Assembly: GCF_947498095.1 (NCBI RefSeq)
Contig: NZ_CANMJE010000003.1
Coordinates: 62,001-126,000, forward strand
Source of the DNA: an uncultured Shimia sp.
GTDB taxonomy: Bacteria; Pseudomonadota; Alphaproteobacteria; Rhodobacterales; Rhodobacteraceae
Length of the DNA stretch: 64,000 nucleotides
Direction: 5' to 3'
Program-made: the position numbers and the translations under genes
In this document: positions 9,258 through 18,795 of the stretch, piece after piece
Numbering within the stretch: the stretch's first letter is position 1
How the letters are laid out: each line of letters opens with the position of its first letter
The notes under the pieces: model-generated
Database searches by the model: none
The model's input: the letters and a program-made list of their open reading frames with translations, nothing else
Told to the model about the DNA's origin: nothing

Positions 9258-10193
9258 TTACAGCATCAACTGATAGCTGGCTGGAACATAGTGATAGCCA
9301 TCGCCGTGGGTCGCGACATAGCCAACCGCAGGCCAAGGCATATGATAGCCAACAAAAGGAACTTTGTCGGCGGCCAGCATGTCCAGCATCTTCTTACGAG
9401 TCATGGCGGCGGCGGATTTGTCCATGTCAAACTTGACCTCCCAATCGGGATGGGCAAGCGACCACACATAGTGGTTGGCAAAATCTGCAGCGATTGCCAG
9501 CTGTTGGCCTTCGCTTTCCAGCATATAAGCCATGTGGCCCGGGGTGTGGCCAAAAGCAGCCATCGCGGTGATGCCCGAAGCCACACTGGCGCCATCGTCC
9601 AGCATCTCGATCCGTTCCATATTTGGTCGTACTTTGGCTTCAAACGCTTTGTTCTTGCCTTCGGTGCCGCTCCAGAAGTTCATCTCGGCCGAACCGGTCA
9701 CATGGCGCGCATCGGCGAAAGTGACGCCGCCTTCGCCCGCCAGGCCACCGATGTGGTCCCCGTGCATGTGGGTGATGACAACGGTGTCGATCTGGTCGGG
9801 GCTATAGCCTGCCGCCTGCAACGCGCCGGTGATCGCTTCCGGGTTCAGTCCGGTGTCAAACAGCACCAATTCGCTGCCTGTGTTCACCACCGTCGGAGTA
9901 AAGAAGAATTGTGCCTTGTCGGTCGGCAGGTTGGCAGCTTGCGAGGCCGTCGCAAACTTTTCGGCACTGACATTCATGCCAAAGATGTTCTGAGGGCCTT
10001 CTACGGTGCGAGTGCCGACCAACAGAGTGGTGACTTCGAAATTGCCCAGCTTCATGCGATTGAAGCGGGTGGTGCCGACCCCCATCATCTCGGCCTTGGC
10101 TTGCGCAGATGTTGCGGCGGTCAGGGCAATGGGTGTGGCTGCGGCGCCCATCAAAACAGAACGGCGATTGATTAGCGGTGATTTTAGGGTCAT
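9258..10193 (-). CDS. Exported metallo-beta-lactamase-fold hydrolase
   Basis: A 311-residue MBL-fold protein. The zinc-binding signature is VITHMHGDHIGGL near residue 138 (HxHxDH). Further His ligands are likely in GHTPGHMAYM near residue 215 and in YHMPWPAVGY near residue 292. The first 30 residues carry NRRSVLMG followed by a hydrophobic stretch and an Ala-x-Ala site, so it is probably exported by the Tat pathway, which fits a protein folded with its metals. Relatives include lactonases and other hydrolases of esters or thioesters; the substrate is unknown. TTTGGAGGACTCGCC precedes the ATG at 10193 and gives a strong ribosome site. The gene stands alone, convergent with LysR. Confidence 0.88.
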   Translation of the reverse strand: MTLKSPLINRRSVLMGAAATPIALTAATSAQAKAEMMGVGTTRFNRMKLGNFEVTTLLVGTRTVEGPQNIFGMNVSAEKFATASQAANLPTDKAQFFFTPTVVNTGSELVLFDTGLNPEAITGALQAAGYSPDQIDTVVITHMHGDHIGGLAGEGGVTFADARHVTGSAEMNFWSGTEGKNKAFEAKVRPNMERIEMLDDGASVASGITAMAAFGHTPGHMAYMLESEGQQLAIAADFANHYVWSLAHPDWEVKFDMDKSAAAMTRKKMLDMLAADKVPFVGYHMPWPAVGYVATHGDGYHYVPASYQLML

Positions 10194-10367
10194 GGCGAGT
10201 CCTCCAAATTATCGATATTTTGGAAGATAGAGCGAAAATATAGAAATCAAACCGGATAAATAGTTTGTGACAAAAGCTCTGGTCGCAATCTCAGCCGCTG
10301 TGCTCGCATGGCTTTTCTGGACAAAGCCACAATTTCATGGAATGGGAGGCCGCAACAGGAGACTCCC

Positions 10368-11693
10368 ATGACCACGACTCGTTTTGCGCCCTCTCCCACG
10401 GGCTATATCCATGTTGGCAACCTTCGCACCGCGTTGATGAACTATCTCATCGCGCGCAAGGCAGGTGGCACCTTTATCCTGCGCATCGATGACACCGATC
10501 CCGAGCGCTCGAAACAGGAATACGTGGACGCGATCCAGCAGGATCTGGAATGGCTGGGTCTGACATGGGACCGGATCGAGCGTCAGTCGGATCGTCTGGA
10601 CCGCTACGAACAAGCCGCGCAAGACCTGCGTGACAATGGCCGCTTGTACGAATGCTTTGAGACCCCGACCGAACTGGACCTCAAGCGCAAGAAACAGCTC
10701 AACATGGGCAAGCCACCGGTCTATGACCGCGCGGCTCTGGATCTGTCGGATGCTGAGAAAGATTCGTTGCGCGCCGAGCGTGGCAATGGCCACTGGCGTT
10801 TCAAACTGGATCAGGAACGCATTGAGTGGACTGATGGTATTCTGGGCGATCTTTCGATTGATGCGGCCTCGGTGTCTGACCCGGTCTTGATCCGGGGTGA
10901 CGGGCAATTCCTTTATACACCGGCCTCGGTCTGTGATGACATCGACTTTGGTGTTACTCATGTGGTGCGCGGCTCGGACCACGTCACCAACACCGCGACA
11001 CAGATTCAAATCATCAAGGCGCTGGGCGGCACGGTCCCCAGCTTTGCGCATCACTCGTTGTTGACCGGTCCCCAGGGCGAGGCGCTGTCAAAGCGTCTCG
11101 GCACGCTGTCCTTACGTGATCTGCGCGAGGCCGGTGTTGAGCCGATGGCCCTTGTCAGCCTAATGGCGCGTCTTGGGTCTTCTGATCCTGTGGAACTGCG
11201 CGGCGCGATGGATGAAGTTGTAGAAGGCTTTGACATTGGCCATTTCGGCTCTGCCCCGACCAAGTTCGATGAGCAGGATCTTTATCCGTTGACTGCCCGC
11301 GTGCTGCACGAACTGCCCCTGGCGGATGTGGCAGCGGATGTGGCCGCTGCTGGCGTACCAACCGAACTGGCCGAGCAATTCTGGAACGTCACGCGCGAAA
11401 ATATTGTCACCCGCAAAGATCTTGCGACGTGGTGGGATCTCTTTACCAACGGCGCCGAGCCGGTGATTGATGACGAAGACAAAGCGTTCGTGGCCGAGGC
11501 TATGGCGCTTTTGCCCGAAGGTCCCTTTGATGGCGACACGTGGGGTGCTTGGACCAAAGCCGTCAAAGAGGCCACAGGCCGCAAAGGGCGTGGATTGTTC
11601 ATGCCATTGCGCAAAGCGCTGACCGGGCAAAGCCACGGGCCAGACATGTCCGCCGTGCTGCCGCTGTTGCAGGTTATCAAGGCGCGCGGCTGA
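10368..11693 (+). CDS. gltX: Glutamate--tRNA ligase
   Basis: A 441-residue class I synthetase that attaches glutamate to tRNA. FAPSPTGYIHVGNLRTAL at the N-terminus carries the HIGH-type motif, and GEALSKRLGTLSLRDL near residue 237 is the KMSKS-type loop in the SKR form usual for GluRS. IDDTDPERS near residue 41 and RGSDHVTNTATQIQI near residue 200 are further family segments. The ATG at 10368 is chosen because AACAGGAGACTCCC precedes it and the catalytic motif then begins at residue 5. The frame is open for 20 more codons upstream without support. Many alphaproteobacteria carry two GluRS genes; this window cannot show whether this is the only one. Confidence 0.95.
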   Translation: MTTTRFAPSPTGYIHVGNLRTALMNYLIARKAGGTFILRIDDTDPERSKQEYVDAIQQDLEWLGLTWDRIERQSDRLDRYEQAAQDLRDNGRLYECFETPTELDLKRKKQLNMGKPPVYDRAALDLSDAEKDSLRAERGNGHWRFKLDQERIEWTDGILGDLSIDAASVSDPVLIRGDGQFLYTPASVCDDIDFGVTHVVRGSDHVTNTATQIQIIKALGGTVPSFAHHSLLTGPQGEALSKRLGTLSLRDLREAGVEPMALVSLMARLGSSDPVELRGAMDEVVEGFDIGHFGSAPTKFDEQDLYPLTARVLHELPLADVAADVAAAGVPTELAEQFWNVTRENIVTRKDLATWWDLFTNGAEPVIDDEDKAFVAEAMALLPEGPFDGDTWGAWTKAVKEATGRKGRGLFMPLRKALTGQSHGPDMSAVLPLLQVIKARG

Positions 11694-11840
11694 TCCCGCT
11701 CCAAACTAACAAAAGCCTTTGCGAGAGATTGTAGGGGTTTTTGTGCCTGTGCAGCCTCGGACAGCCGCGGCACGGGAAAGTTGACGATTGATCCGCCGGG
11801 TAATTTCCTCCACCCTGACAGAGCGAACAGGAGGAAAGAT

Positions 11841-12032
11841 ATGGCGACTTATCGTTGTGGAGCATGTGGCATGGGCGTGAATGCGACCTGTGCTGATTGC
11901 AATGAAGCACTTGTGAACGACACACTGATCAAGGATGACGGCACCGAGGTGCAGATTTCGCGTTGCCCCAAGTGCGAGGGCAAGATCAAATCACCCATGT
12001 GCTGTGGGCAGGATATGGTCTGCCCAACCTGA
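11841..12032 (+). CDS. Cysteine-rich mini-protein (63 residues), zinc-ribbon-like
   Basis: The ATG at 11841 follows the strong ribosome site CAGGAGGAAAGAT. The 63-residue product has ordered cysteine pairs: CGAC at 6-9, CADC at 17-20, CPKC at 42-45, then CC at 54-55 and a final Cys at 61. Paired CxxC knuckles of this kind normally bind zinc. The protein has no membrane segment. It is upstream of the convergent DUF924 gene and stands alone. I do not recognise a named family. A structural or nucleic-acid-binding role is possible but not shown. Confidence 0.78.
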   Translation: MATYRCGACGMGVNATCADCNEALVNDTLIKDDGTEVQISRCPKCEGKIKSPMCCGQDMVCPT

Positions 12033-12048
12033 CGTCGGCCTTCTCGCG

Positions 12049-12705
12049 TTAGGGTTTGGCGGCGACGACATCCTCAACCTTGCGCACGTGTGGGAAATCG
12101 CCGTCCGCAACATAGGCTTCTTCCTCTGGCGTGCTTGGGCGCCCAAGTACGGCGTTGCGGTGGGGATGACGACCAAACCGCGCCAACACCCCGCAAACCC
12201 GCTCGTGCTGGTTGGTAAACCCGTCCGCCATTGGCGCCAGACAGTCTGGCATCTTGGCCACGATCCTGTCGATCACTGGCGGCAGTTTTTGCATGCGCTC
12301 AAGATGATCCGGCCCTTCGCAATGGCCAATGGCAATCACAAAAAAGCCCATCTCCCACGGCTCAAGTGCATCTATATGGCCGTTCTCAATTCCTGCCATC
12401 GCCAATCTGGCGGCCTTGATGTCTTGCGCAAAAGCTGCGGGTGTGTCGCGCCACAGGGATCGCGGAAACTGATCCAGTGCGATCAACAGGGCCAGTCGGC
12501 CACGCGGGGTCTCTGCCCAATGATCCAACTGTCCCCGAGCCGCTGCCAACGTCAGGTCTGCGAAATCTGAGATAATGCGCGCGTCCATACCGCCCTGCAT
12601 GCGTTCGTCCCAGAATGCGCCGTGCGCTTCTGCGTCATATTGGTGCCCCGTGTCGGGAAACCAGAACTCTAAAACACTCTCGGGCGTGTGGTCTGTCGTG
12701 GCCAT
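12049..12705 (-). CDS. DUF924 family protein
   Basis: A 218-residue protein with the DUF924 pattern: VLEFWFP near the start, FWDERMQGGMDARIISDFADL, then LALLIALDQFPRSLWRDTPA near residue 88 and FVIAIGHCEGPDHLERM near residue 145. RFGRHPHRNAVLGRPSTPEE closes the domain near residue 180. The family is all-helical, with a TPR-like fold known from structures, and its function is not established. The ATG at 12705 follows a GAAAGGAC ribosome site. It shares a strand with the following cyclotransferase-like gene but lies 92 bases away, so joint transcription is uncertain. Confidence 0.88.
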   Translation of the reverse strand: MATTDHTPESVLEFWFPDTGHQYDAEAHGAFWDERMQGGMDARIISDFADLTLAAARGQLDHWAETPRGRLALLIALDQFPRSLWRDTPAAFAQDIKAARLAMAGIENGHIDALEPWEMGFFVIAIGHCEGPDHLERMQKLPPVIDRIVAKMPDCLAPMADGFTNQHERVCGVLARFGRHPHRNAVLGRPSTPEEEAYVADGDFPHVRKVEDVVAAKP

Positions 12706-12797
12706 GAACCGTCCTTTCGCGCGTCGGGTTTAGGTGTCAGGTTACGCGCCAAGGCGGAATTGCCCAAACCAATTCGCATGGCACGACGTGGACCAGA

Positions 12798-13403
12798 TTA
12801 ATCAGGATCTCCCGTCCATGCGTTGAGATCGCCATTCGGCCAGTCCATCGGCACGACGCCGAGGGCTTTGAGATTGTCATCGACAAGTCGCGTCTCATCT
12901 CCGCTTAAGATTTGGTGACGCGGATAGATCGGGCGGGCGCGATCATTCAACACCGGCGCCGACCAGCCAACGGTGGTTTCAAAGAAATGTGCGACGCCGG
13001 GTTCTCCGAACTCGCTCAGATACCCTTGGACGACCACATCAATATAGCTCAGCAACAGCGGATGCTCGACCGAAGGGATCCCGTGCTTTCCATGCGGCAC
13101 CGTATAGACTGCAACGTTGATCTCATCGTCTTTGGTGTGACGGACATGATCGGAGACAGCGGCGCGGTCATAGGCGCGTTCGCGATAATCCAAGGCGGTC
13201 CAATCGTCGTTCGGGACGTGGGCAATCAATCCGTCGATCTGGGAGCTTGGGTCCGGAATGACTGTCAAATAGGCCACGGGCCGCAGGTTTGTATGCCGCC
13301 AGATTCGCCGCCAGCCGCGAAGCTGCGCGGGATGTGCATCTTCGAAATCATGCGTATTTCGGTTCACAAGGCTGCCGTAGCCAAAGAAATAGGGTCGTTT
13401 CAT
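12798..13403 (-). CDS. Gamma-glutamylcyclotransferase-fold protein
   Basis: A 201-residue protein that opens with the signature YFFGYGSLVNRNTH, the substrate-binding loop of the gamma-glutamylcyclotransferase (GGCT, AIG2) fold. An acidic residue expected for catalysis is plausibly the Glu in DYRERAYDR near residue 76. The fold acts in glutathione and gamma-glutamyl-peptide turnover, or in amine modification, depending on the member, so the substrate is not certain. It is divergent from the NsrR-like gene. The candidate NsrR operator at 13443-13465 lies only 40 bases upstream of this start, so nitric oxide may also influence this gene. Confidence 0.82.
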   Translation of the reverse strand: MKRPYFFGYGSLVNRNTHDFEDAHPAQLRGWRRIWRHTNLRPVAYLTVIPDPSSQIDGLIAHVPNDDWTALDYRERAYDRAAVSDHVRHTKDDEINVAVYTVPHGKHGIPSVEHPLLLSYIDVVVQGYLSEFGEPGVAHFFETTVGWSAPVLNDRARPIYPRHQILSGDETRLVDDNLKALGVVPMDWPNGDLNAWTGDPD

Positions 13404-13442
13404 GGGCAGACCATGCCTTGCCCTTGATCCATGTCAATTGGA

Positions 13443-13465
13443 AAGATGTATTTAGGATGCATAGT
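13443..13465. promoter_or_regulatory. Candidate NsrR operator in the divergent promoter region
   Basis: AAGATGTATTT, one base, then GGATGCATAGT gives the 11-1-11 layout of known NsrR sites, whose consensus is close to AAGATGYATTT-N-AAATRCATCTT. Dyad matches are kept at the outer and central ATG/CAT positions but lost at several others. It lies between the NsrR-like gene and its divergent neighbour. This is consistent with autoregulation but untested. Confidence 0.55.
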
Positions 13466-13499
13466 GGCCAGATCGTTTTTTGTGATCATCGGAGTTTCT

Positions 13500-13949
13500 G
13501 TGCGTATTACTAAGAGAACCAATATCGCGATCCGCGTACTGATGTTCTGCGCTGCGCATCGTGATCGACTGGTGACCAAATCGGAAATCTCTGAGGTGTG
13601 CAAGGCTTCGGAAAATCACCTGGCACAGGTCATCAACCAGTTGGGCCAGATGGGCGTCATCAACACGCAACGCGGCCGCAACGGTGGCCTAAAGCTGGCG
13701 GATGAGCCGGACAAGATTGAGATCGGGAAGATCTTTCGCGTGATGGAAGCGCCGGTGCCTGTCGCCGAGTGTTTTGCCGATGCGGACAGCACCTGCCCGC
13801 TGGTCGAGGCTTGCAGGCTGCGCGATGCATTGCATGAGGCGGTTGAGGCTTTTTACAAGCGTTTGGATGGGGTTACGTTGGATTTTCTGACATGTGACAA
13901 TCCCGTTTTGATGAACATTCTGGCACCCGAACCCTGCGACGTGCCTTAG
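13500..13949 (+). CDS. nsrR: Rrf2-family regulator, NsrR-like nitric-oxide sensor
   Basis: A 149-residue Rrf2 protein. The helix-turn-helix is RITKRTNIAIRVLMFCAAH followed by VTKSEISEVCKASENHLAQV, and the winged part is GVINTQRGRNGGLKLA. Three cysteines in CFADADSTC and CPLVEAC (residues about 93 to 107) match the cluster-ligand region of NsrR, which holds an iron-sulfur cluster that reacts with nitric oxide. The GTG at 13500 is chosen because it starts the protein with MRITKRTN, as in NsrR; an upstream ATG at 13431 would add 23 unmatched residues. No nitric-oxide reductase or flavohaemoprotein gene is in the window, so its targets apart from itself are not visible. Confidence 0.82.
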   Translation: MRITKRTNIAIRVLMFCAAHRDRLVTKSEISEVCKASENHLAQVINQLGQMGVINTQRGRNGGLKLADEPDKIEIGKIFRVMEAPVPVAECFADADSTCPLVEACRLRDALHEAVEAFYKRLDGVTLDFLTCDNPVLMNILAPEPCDVP

Positions 13950-13990
13950 GCTCTTGCCAGCCTGAATTCGGGACACTACGGTATACGCCA

Positions 13991-14147
13991 AGCGAGTCGG
14001 GAGAACCGGAGTGATCCGGTGCCGAAGGAGCAACCGCCCCGGAAACTCTCAGGCCTCAAGGACCGACTTGCTAAAACGAGAACTCTGGAGAGAGGCGCGT
14101 ATGCGTCCGCCGAAGGGATAACGATCTCAGGCGAAAGGACAGAGGGG
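13991..14147 (+). promoter_or_regulatory. Tandem glycine riboswitch upstream of gcvT
   Basis: The leader holds two glycine aptamers. Aptamer 1 (13991-14072) is closed by AGCGAGTCGG pairing with CCGACTTGCT and contains GCCGAAGGAGCAA and AACTCTCAGG. After an 8-base linker, aptamer 2 (about 14081-14147) contains GCCGAAGGGATAACG and ATCTCAGGCGAAAGGACAGAG. GCCGAAGGRGCAA-like and CTCAGGCAAAAGGACAGAG-like strings are the known conserved core. The element lies about 90 bases before the gcvT start, so glycine would turn the cleavage operon on. Confidence 0.93.
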
Positions 14148-14235
14148 GCATCGCCCGCGCGAGCAAAATCGCGCGACAGAGTGATGCCGGATGCTTTCCA
14201 CGATCAAAGCGCTCCGGACAGGAAGGAGCGAAATT

Positions 14236-15360
14236 ATGGGTGAGCTGTTACGCACGCCACTGTTCGATCTACACGCCGAGCTTGGTGCCAAGATGGTGCC
14301 TTTTGCGGGCTATAAAATGCCAGTACAATATCCCCTTGGTGTGATGAAAGAGCATCTGCACACCCGTGCCGGGGCCGGGTTGTTCGATGTCAGTCACATG
14401 GGACAAGTCATCCTTCGTGGCGACAGCTACGCGGCGGTGGCAGCGGCTTTTGAAACGCTGGTGCCGATGGATGTGCTGGGCCTGGACGAAGGCCGACAGC
14501 GCTACGGTCTTTTCACCAATGACGCCGGGGGCATCGACGATGACCTGATGTTTGCCAATCGGGGTGATCACCTGTTCGTCGTGGTTAACGCCGCCTGCAA
14601 AGAGGGCGACATTGTCCGCATGAAAGCTGTACTGGAACCGAACGTTACCGTCGAAGTGATCGAGGATCGCGCGCTGATCGCACTGCAGGGCCCGGCTGCC
14701 GAAACAGCATTGGCCCGGCTTAATCCGTCGGTTGCCGAGATGTCCTTTATGGATGTTGCAACGGTCGACCTGAATGGCTCCGAGTGCTGGGTGTCTCGCT
14801 CCGGGTACACCGGAGAAGACGGATATGAAATCTCGGTGCCTGCCACTGAGGCCGAGGCTCTGGCCCGTGCGCTGTTGGTGATGGAAGAGGTCGAGGGCAT
14901 TGGCCTTGGGGCCCGCGATAGCTTGCGGCTCGAAGGTGGTCTTTGCCTTTATGGTAATGACATCGACACCTCGACATCGCCAATCGAAGCTGCACTGACC
15001 TGGGCCATCCAAAAGGTGCGTCGTCCCGGTGGGGATCGCGCTGGCGGGTTTCCCGGTGCCTCGCGCATATTCGGGGATTTCGCCGAAGGCGTTGCCCGCA
15101 AACGCGTCGGCCTCGCGCCGCAAGGACGCGCTCCGATGCGGGCGGGAACGCCCCTTTTTGCCGCCGAAGAAGGTGGCGACCCCATAGGCGAAGTGACCTC
15201 GGGCGGGTTCGGACCCACCTTGGGTGGACCTGTGGCTATGGGATATGTCGGCAGCAGCCAGGCGGCTGTCGGAACAGAAGTATTCGGTGAGGTGCGCGGC
15301 AAACGTTTGCCAGTTACGGTGGCAAAGATGCCGCTGGTACCCTCCAATTTCAAACGCTGA
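14236..15360 (+). CDS. gcvT: Glycine cleavage system T protein (aminomethyltransferase)
   Basis: A 374-residue T protein. It takes the aminomethyl group from lipoyl-GcvH, passes the carbon to tetrahydrofolate and releases ammonia in the cytoplasm. The opening TPLFDLHAELGAKMVPFAGY is typical, followed by GLFDVSHMGQV near residue 50, and YTGEDGYEISV near residue 191. LGARDSLRLEGGLCLYGNDI near residue 222 is the conserved folate-site segment. The ATG at 14236 follows AGGAAGGAGCG; the frame is open further up, inside the leader. The tandem glycine riboswitch immediately upstream is expected to control it. It is first in a gcvT-gcvH-gcvP operon. Confidence 0.96.
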   Translation: MGELLRTPLFDLHAELGAKMVPFAGYKMPVQYPLGVMKEHLHTRAGAGLFDVSHMGQVILRGDSYAAVAAAFETLVPMDVLGLDEGRQRYGLFTNDAGGIDDDLMFANRGDHLFVVVNAACKEGDIVRMKAVLEPNVTVEVIEDRALIALQGPAAETALARLNPSVAEMSFMDVATVDLNGSECWVSRSGYTGEDGYEISVPATEAEALARALLVMEEVEGIGLGARDSLRLEGGLCLYGNDIDTSTSPIEAALTWAIQKVRRPGGDRAGGFPGASRIFGDFAEGVARKRVGLAPQGRAPMRAGTPLFAAEEGGDPIGEVTSGGFGPTLGGPVAMGYVGSSQAAVGTEVFGEVRGKRLPVTVAKMPLVPSNFKR

Positions 15361-15381
15361 TCAATCTGGGAGAAGAAGCAT

Positions 15382-15741
15382 ATGAAATTCACAGAAGAAC
15401 ATGAATGGCTGCGCGTCGAAGACGACGTCGTGGTGGTTGGCATTACGGCCCACGCGTCCGAGCAGTTGGGCGATGTAGTGTTTATCGAACTGCCCGAGGC
15501 CGGCACTGAAGTCACCAAAGACGAAGAAGTTTGCGTGATTGAATCGGTCAAGGCCGCTTCGGATATTCTGGCGCCAATTGATGGCGAAATCACCGAGGTC
15601 AACGAAGCGCTTGTTGATGAGCCGGGCAAGGTCAACGAAGACCCAACCGGGGACGCTTGGTTCTTCAAGATCAAAGCCGCGGATCCATCCCAGATGGACG
15701 ATTACATGGACGAAGCCGCTTACAACGATTTTATCGGCTGA
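15382..15741 (+). CDS. gcvH: Glycine cleavage system H protein
   Basis: A 119-residue lipoyl carrier that shuttles the aminomethyl group among the P, T and L proteins. KFTEEHEWLRVEDD at the start and GITAHASEQLGDVVFIELPE next are family features. The lipoylated lysine lies in VCVIESVKAASDILAP near residue 58, and the C-terminal YNDFIG is typical. A GGGAGAAGAAGC ribosome site precedes the ATG. The gene follows gcvT by 21 bases. The P gene follows after about 106 bases, a gap that holds the gcvP ribosome site and no other gene. Confidence 0.97.
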   Translation: MKFTEEHEWLRVEDDVVVVGITAHASEQLGDVVFIELPEAGTEVTKDEEVCVIESVKAASDILAPIDGEITEVNEALVDEPGKVNEDPTGDAWFFKIKAADPSQMDDYMDEAAYNDFIG

Positions 15742-15847
15742 CGTGTGGCGGGGCCGCTGGTCCCGCATTTTTTGAAGACTTGGGCAGTGACCAGCCCGGA
15801 TGGTGCGCACGCCTAGGCGCATCGCAGGACCTTTGTTGGAGGATGAC

Positions 15848-18673
15848 ATGCCATTCAAACCGACCGAATACCTTCCGTACGATTTTGCCAACCGCCGCCA
15901 TATTGGGCCGTCTCCCGAAGAGATGGAGGGTATGCTTGACGTAGTCGGGGCGCCCGACCTCGATGCACTAATCGAGGACACTGTGCCAGAGAGTATCCGC
16001 CAGGCCGAGGCACTGGATTTTGGCAAACCAATGTCCGAACGCGAATTGCTGCACTACATGCGGGTGACAGGGGCCAAGAATAAGGTTCTGACCAGCCTGA
16101 TCGGGCAGGGGTATCACGGCACGGTGACGCCGCCTGCGATCCAGCGCAACATCATGGAAAACCCGGCGTGGTACACGGCCTATACCCCTTACCAGCCTGA
16201 GATTTCACAAGGCCGGCTCGAGGCGTTGTTGAACTTTCAGACGATGATTTCGGACCTGACCGGACTGGAAATTGCCAACGCTTCGTTGCTGGATGAATCC
16301 ACGGCCTGCGCCGAAGCCATGACCATGGCCGAGCGCGTGTCCAAGTCCAAATCCAAGGCGTTCTTTGTCGACCGCGATTGCCACCCGCAAAACATCGAGG
16401 TGATCCAGACTCGCGCAAAGCCTTTGGGGATTGAGGTGATTGTCGGTAACCCAGACAAGATGGACGCCAGCGCGGTTTTTGGCGCGTTGTTCCAATACCC
16501 CGGAACCTACGGTCACGTACGGGACTATACCGATCACATTGCGGCGCTACATGAGCACAAGGCGATTGGCATTGTCTCGGCAGACCCCTTGTCGCTGACC
16601 TTGCTGAAAGAACCCGGCGCCATGGGCGCGGACATCGCCGTAGGCAGCACGCAACGCTTTGGTGTGCCGATCGGTTATGGTGGTCCACATGCGGCCTATA
16701 TGGCGACCAAGGACGCCTATAAACGCAATATGCCGGGCCGGATTGTCGGTGTGTCGATCGACGCGCGTGGCAACAAGGCCTACCGCCTGTCACTTCAGAC
16801 CCGTGAACAGCATATTCGCCGCGAGAAGGCCACGTCGAACGTCTGCACGGCGCAAGCTTTGCTGGCGGTTATGGCGTCGATGTATGCGGTGTTCCACGGT
16901 CCCAAAGGGCTTAAGGCCATCGCGCAACGCATCCATCGCAAGACGGTCCGGCTGGCAAACGGGCTTGAAGCCAACGGCTTCAAAGTCGACCCGAAAGTGT
17001 TCTTTGACACGATCACCGTTGATGTTGGCCCGTTGCAGGAAGCCGTGATCAAATCTGCGGTGGACGAGGGGATCAACCTGCGCCGCGTCGGCGAGCGCCG
17101 CGTAGGCATCACCCTGGACGAGGCCACTCGCCCGCGCATCATCGAAAAGGTCTGGCGTGCCTTTGGCATCACGCGTCTGGATGATGATTTCAGCCCCGAG
17201 TACCGCGTTCCCGAGGGCATGCATCGCAAGACCGAGTATCTGACACACCCGATCTTTCACATGAACCGCGCCGAGACTGAGATGATGCGGTACATGCGTC
17301 GCTTGTCAGACCGCGACCTTGCGCTGGATCGTGCCATGATCCCGCTTGGGTCTTGCACAATGAAGCTGAACTCAGCCGCCGAGATGATGCCGCTCAGCAG
17401 TCGGGATTTCTCGCGCCTGCACCCGTTCTGTCCGGTGGATCAGGCCGAAGGCTATCACATCATGCTGCGCGATCTTTCCGCCAAGCTGTGTGACATCACC
17501 GGCTATGATGACTTCTCGATGCAGCCCAACTCGGGTGCGCAAGGTGAATACGCCGGGCTGTTGACGATTGCCGATTACCACGCAGCACGTGGTGACACGC
17601 ATCGCAATGTCTGCCTGATTCCGATGAGCGCACACGGCACCAACCCGGCGTCGGCCCACATGGTCGGTTGGAAGGTTGTGCCGGTGAAGTCAGCTGAGAA
17701 CGGCGATATTGATCTCGAAGACTTCCGTGACAAGGCTGCGCAGCACGCCGACAACCTTGCGGGCTGCATGATCACCTATCCGTCGACCCATGGTGTGTTC
17801 GAGGAAACCGTGATCGAGGTCTGCAAGATCACCCACGACCACGGCGGGCAGGTCTATATCGACGGTGCCAACATGAACGCAATGGTGGGCCTGTCGCGTC
17901 CCGGTGATCTGGGCGGCGACGTCAGTCACCTGAACCTGCACAAAACCTTTGCCATTCCACATGGTGGCGGCGGCCCCGGCATGGGTCCCATCGGGGTCAA
18001 GGCACATCTCGTGCCACACCTGCCGGAAAAAGCGGGCGCTGTCAGTGCCGCACCTTACGGGTCGGCGTCAATCCTGACGATCAGCTGGGCTTACATCTTG
18101 CTGATGGGCGGTGAGGGTCTGACCCAGGCGACCCGTGTTGCCATTTTGAATGCCAACTACATCGCCAAGCGGCTCGAGGGCGCCTATGACGTGCTTTACA
18201 AGGGCCCAACCGGGCGCGTTGCACATGAGTGCATCATCGACACCCGCCCCTATGATGAAAGCGCAGGGGTCACAGTGGACGATATTGCCAAGCGTTTGAT
18301 GGATGCGGGTTTCCATGCGCCCACGATGAGCTGGCCCGTGGCAGGCACCCTGATGATTGAGCCGACCGAGTCTGAAACCAAGGCCGAGCTGGACCGTTTC
18401 TGTGATGCGATGCTGGCAATCCGCGAGGAAATCCGCGAGATCGAAGAAGGGCGAATGGATGCGGAAAACAACCCATTGAAAAACGCGCCTCACACGACGC
18501 AGGATCTGGTTGGTGAGTGGGATCGTCCCTATAGCCGCGAACAGGGTTGTTTCCCTCCGGGCGCCTTCCGAGTCGACAAGTACTGGCCTCCGGTCAACCG
18601 CGTCGACAACGCATGGGGGGATCGGAACCTCGTTTGTATCTGCCCACCGATGGAAGATTACGTCGAAGACTAA
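15848..18673 (+). CDS. gcvP: Glycine dehydrogenase (decarboxylating), P protein
   Basis: A 941-residue single-chain P protein, a PLP enzyme that decarboxylates glycine and loads the aminomethyl group on Gcv[21 protein letters not shown] at the start is standard. The N-terminal half includes [16 protein letters not shown], and the C-terminal half holds the PLP-binding lysine in [18 protein letters not shown] near residue 700. The length is that of a fused alpha-beta P protein. The ATG at 15848 follows TTGGAGGATGAC. The frame is open 16 codons further upstream but without a better site. A strong terminator follows the stop. The L protein (dihydrolipoyl dehydrogenase) is not in this operon. Confidence 0.97.
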   Translation: MPFKPTEYLPYDFANRRHIGPSPEEMEGMLDVVGAPDLDALIEDTVPESIRQAEALDFGKPMSERELLHYMRVTGAKNKVLTSLIGQGYHGTVTPPAIQRNIMENPAWYTAYTPYQPEISQGRLEALLNFQTMISDLTGLEIANASLLDESTACAEAMTMAERVSKSKSKAFFVDRDCHPQNIEVIQTRAKPLGIEVIVGNPDKMDASAVFGALFQYPGTYGHVRDYTDHIAALHEHKAIGIVSADPLSLTLLKEPGAMGADIAVGSTQRFGVPIGYGGPHAAYMATKDAYKRNMPGRIVGVSIDARGNKAYRLSLQTREQHIRREKATSNVCTAQALLAVMASMYAVFHGPKGLKAIAQRIHRKTVRLANGLEANGFKVDPKVFFDTITVDVGPLQEAVIKSAVDEGINLRRVGERRVGITLDEATRPRIIEKVWRAFGITRLDDDFSPEYRVPEGMHRKTEYLTHPIFHMNRAETEMMRYMRRLSDRDLALDRAMIPLGSCTMKLNSAAEMMPLSSRDFSRLHPFCPVDQAEGYHIMLRDLSAKLCDITGYDDFSMQPNSGAQGEYAGLLTIADYHAARGDTHRNVCLIPMSAHGTNPASAHMVGWKVVPVKSAENGDIDLEDFRDKAAQHADNLAGCMITYPSTHGVFEETVIEVCKITHDHGGQVYIDGANMNAMVGLSRPGDLGGDVSHLNLHKTFAIPHGGGGPGMGPIGVKAHLVPHLPEKAGAVSAAPYGSASILTISWAYILLMGGEGLTQATRVAILNANYIAKRLEGAYDVLYKGPTGRVAHECIIDTRPYDESAGVTVDDIAKRLMDAGFHAPTMSWPVAGTLMIEPTESETKAELDRFCDAMLAIREEIREIEEGRMDAENNPLKNAPHTTQDLVGEWDRPYSREQGCFPPGAFRVDKYWPPVNRVDNAWGDRNLVCICPPMEDYVED

Positions 18674-18680
18674 TCAAGAA

Positions 18681-18707
18681 AGGCCTCGCATCCGCGGGGC
18701 CTTTTTT
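18681..18707 (+). terminator. Intrinsic terminator of the gcvTHP operon
   Basis: AGGCCTCGC and GCGGGGCCT form a 9-base stem with one G-T pair around a 4-base loop, followed at once by TTTTT. It begins 8 bases after the gcvP stop and is the clearest intrinsic terminator in the window. Confidence 0.88.
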
Positions 18708-18795
18708 CCGAGATGGGCGGCGTGGCGGCATTGTGCTTGATTGACAGCCGAAAGGCGCAAATCTAGGGTCTCGCGACACGATCCGAGAGGCACAT

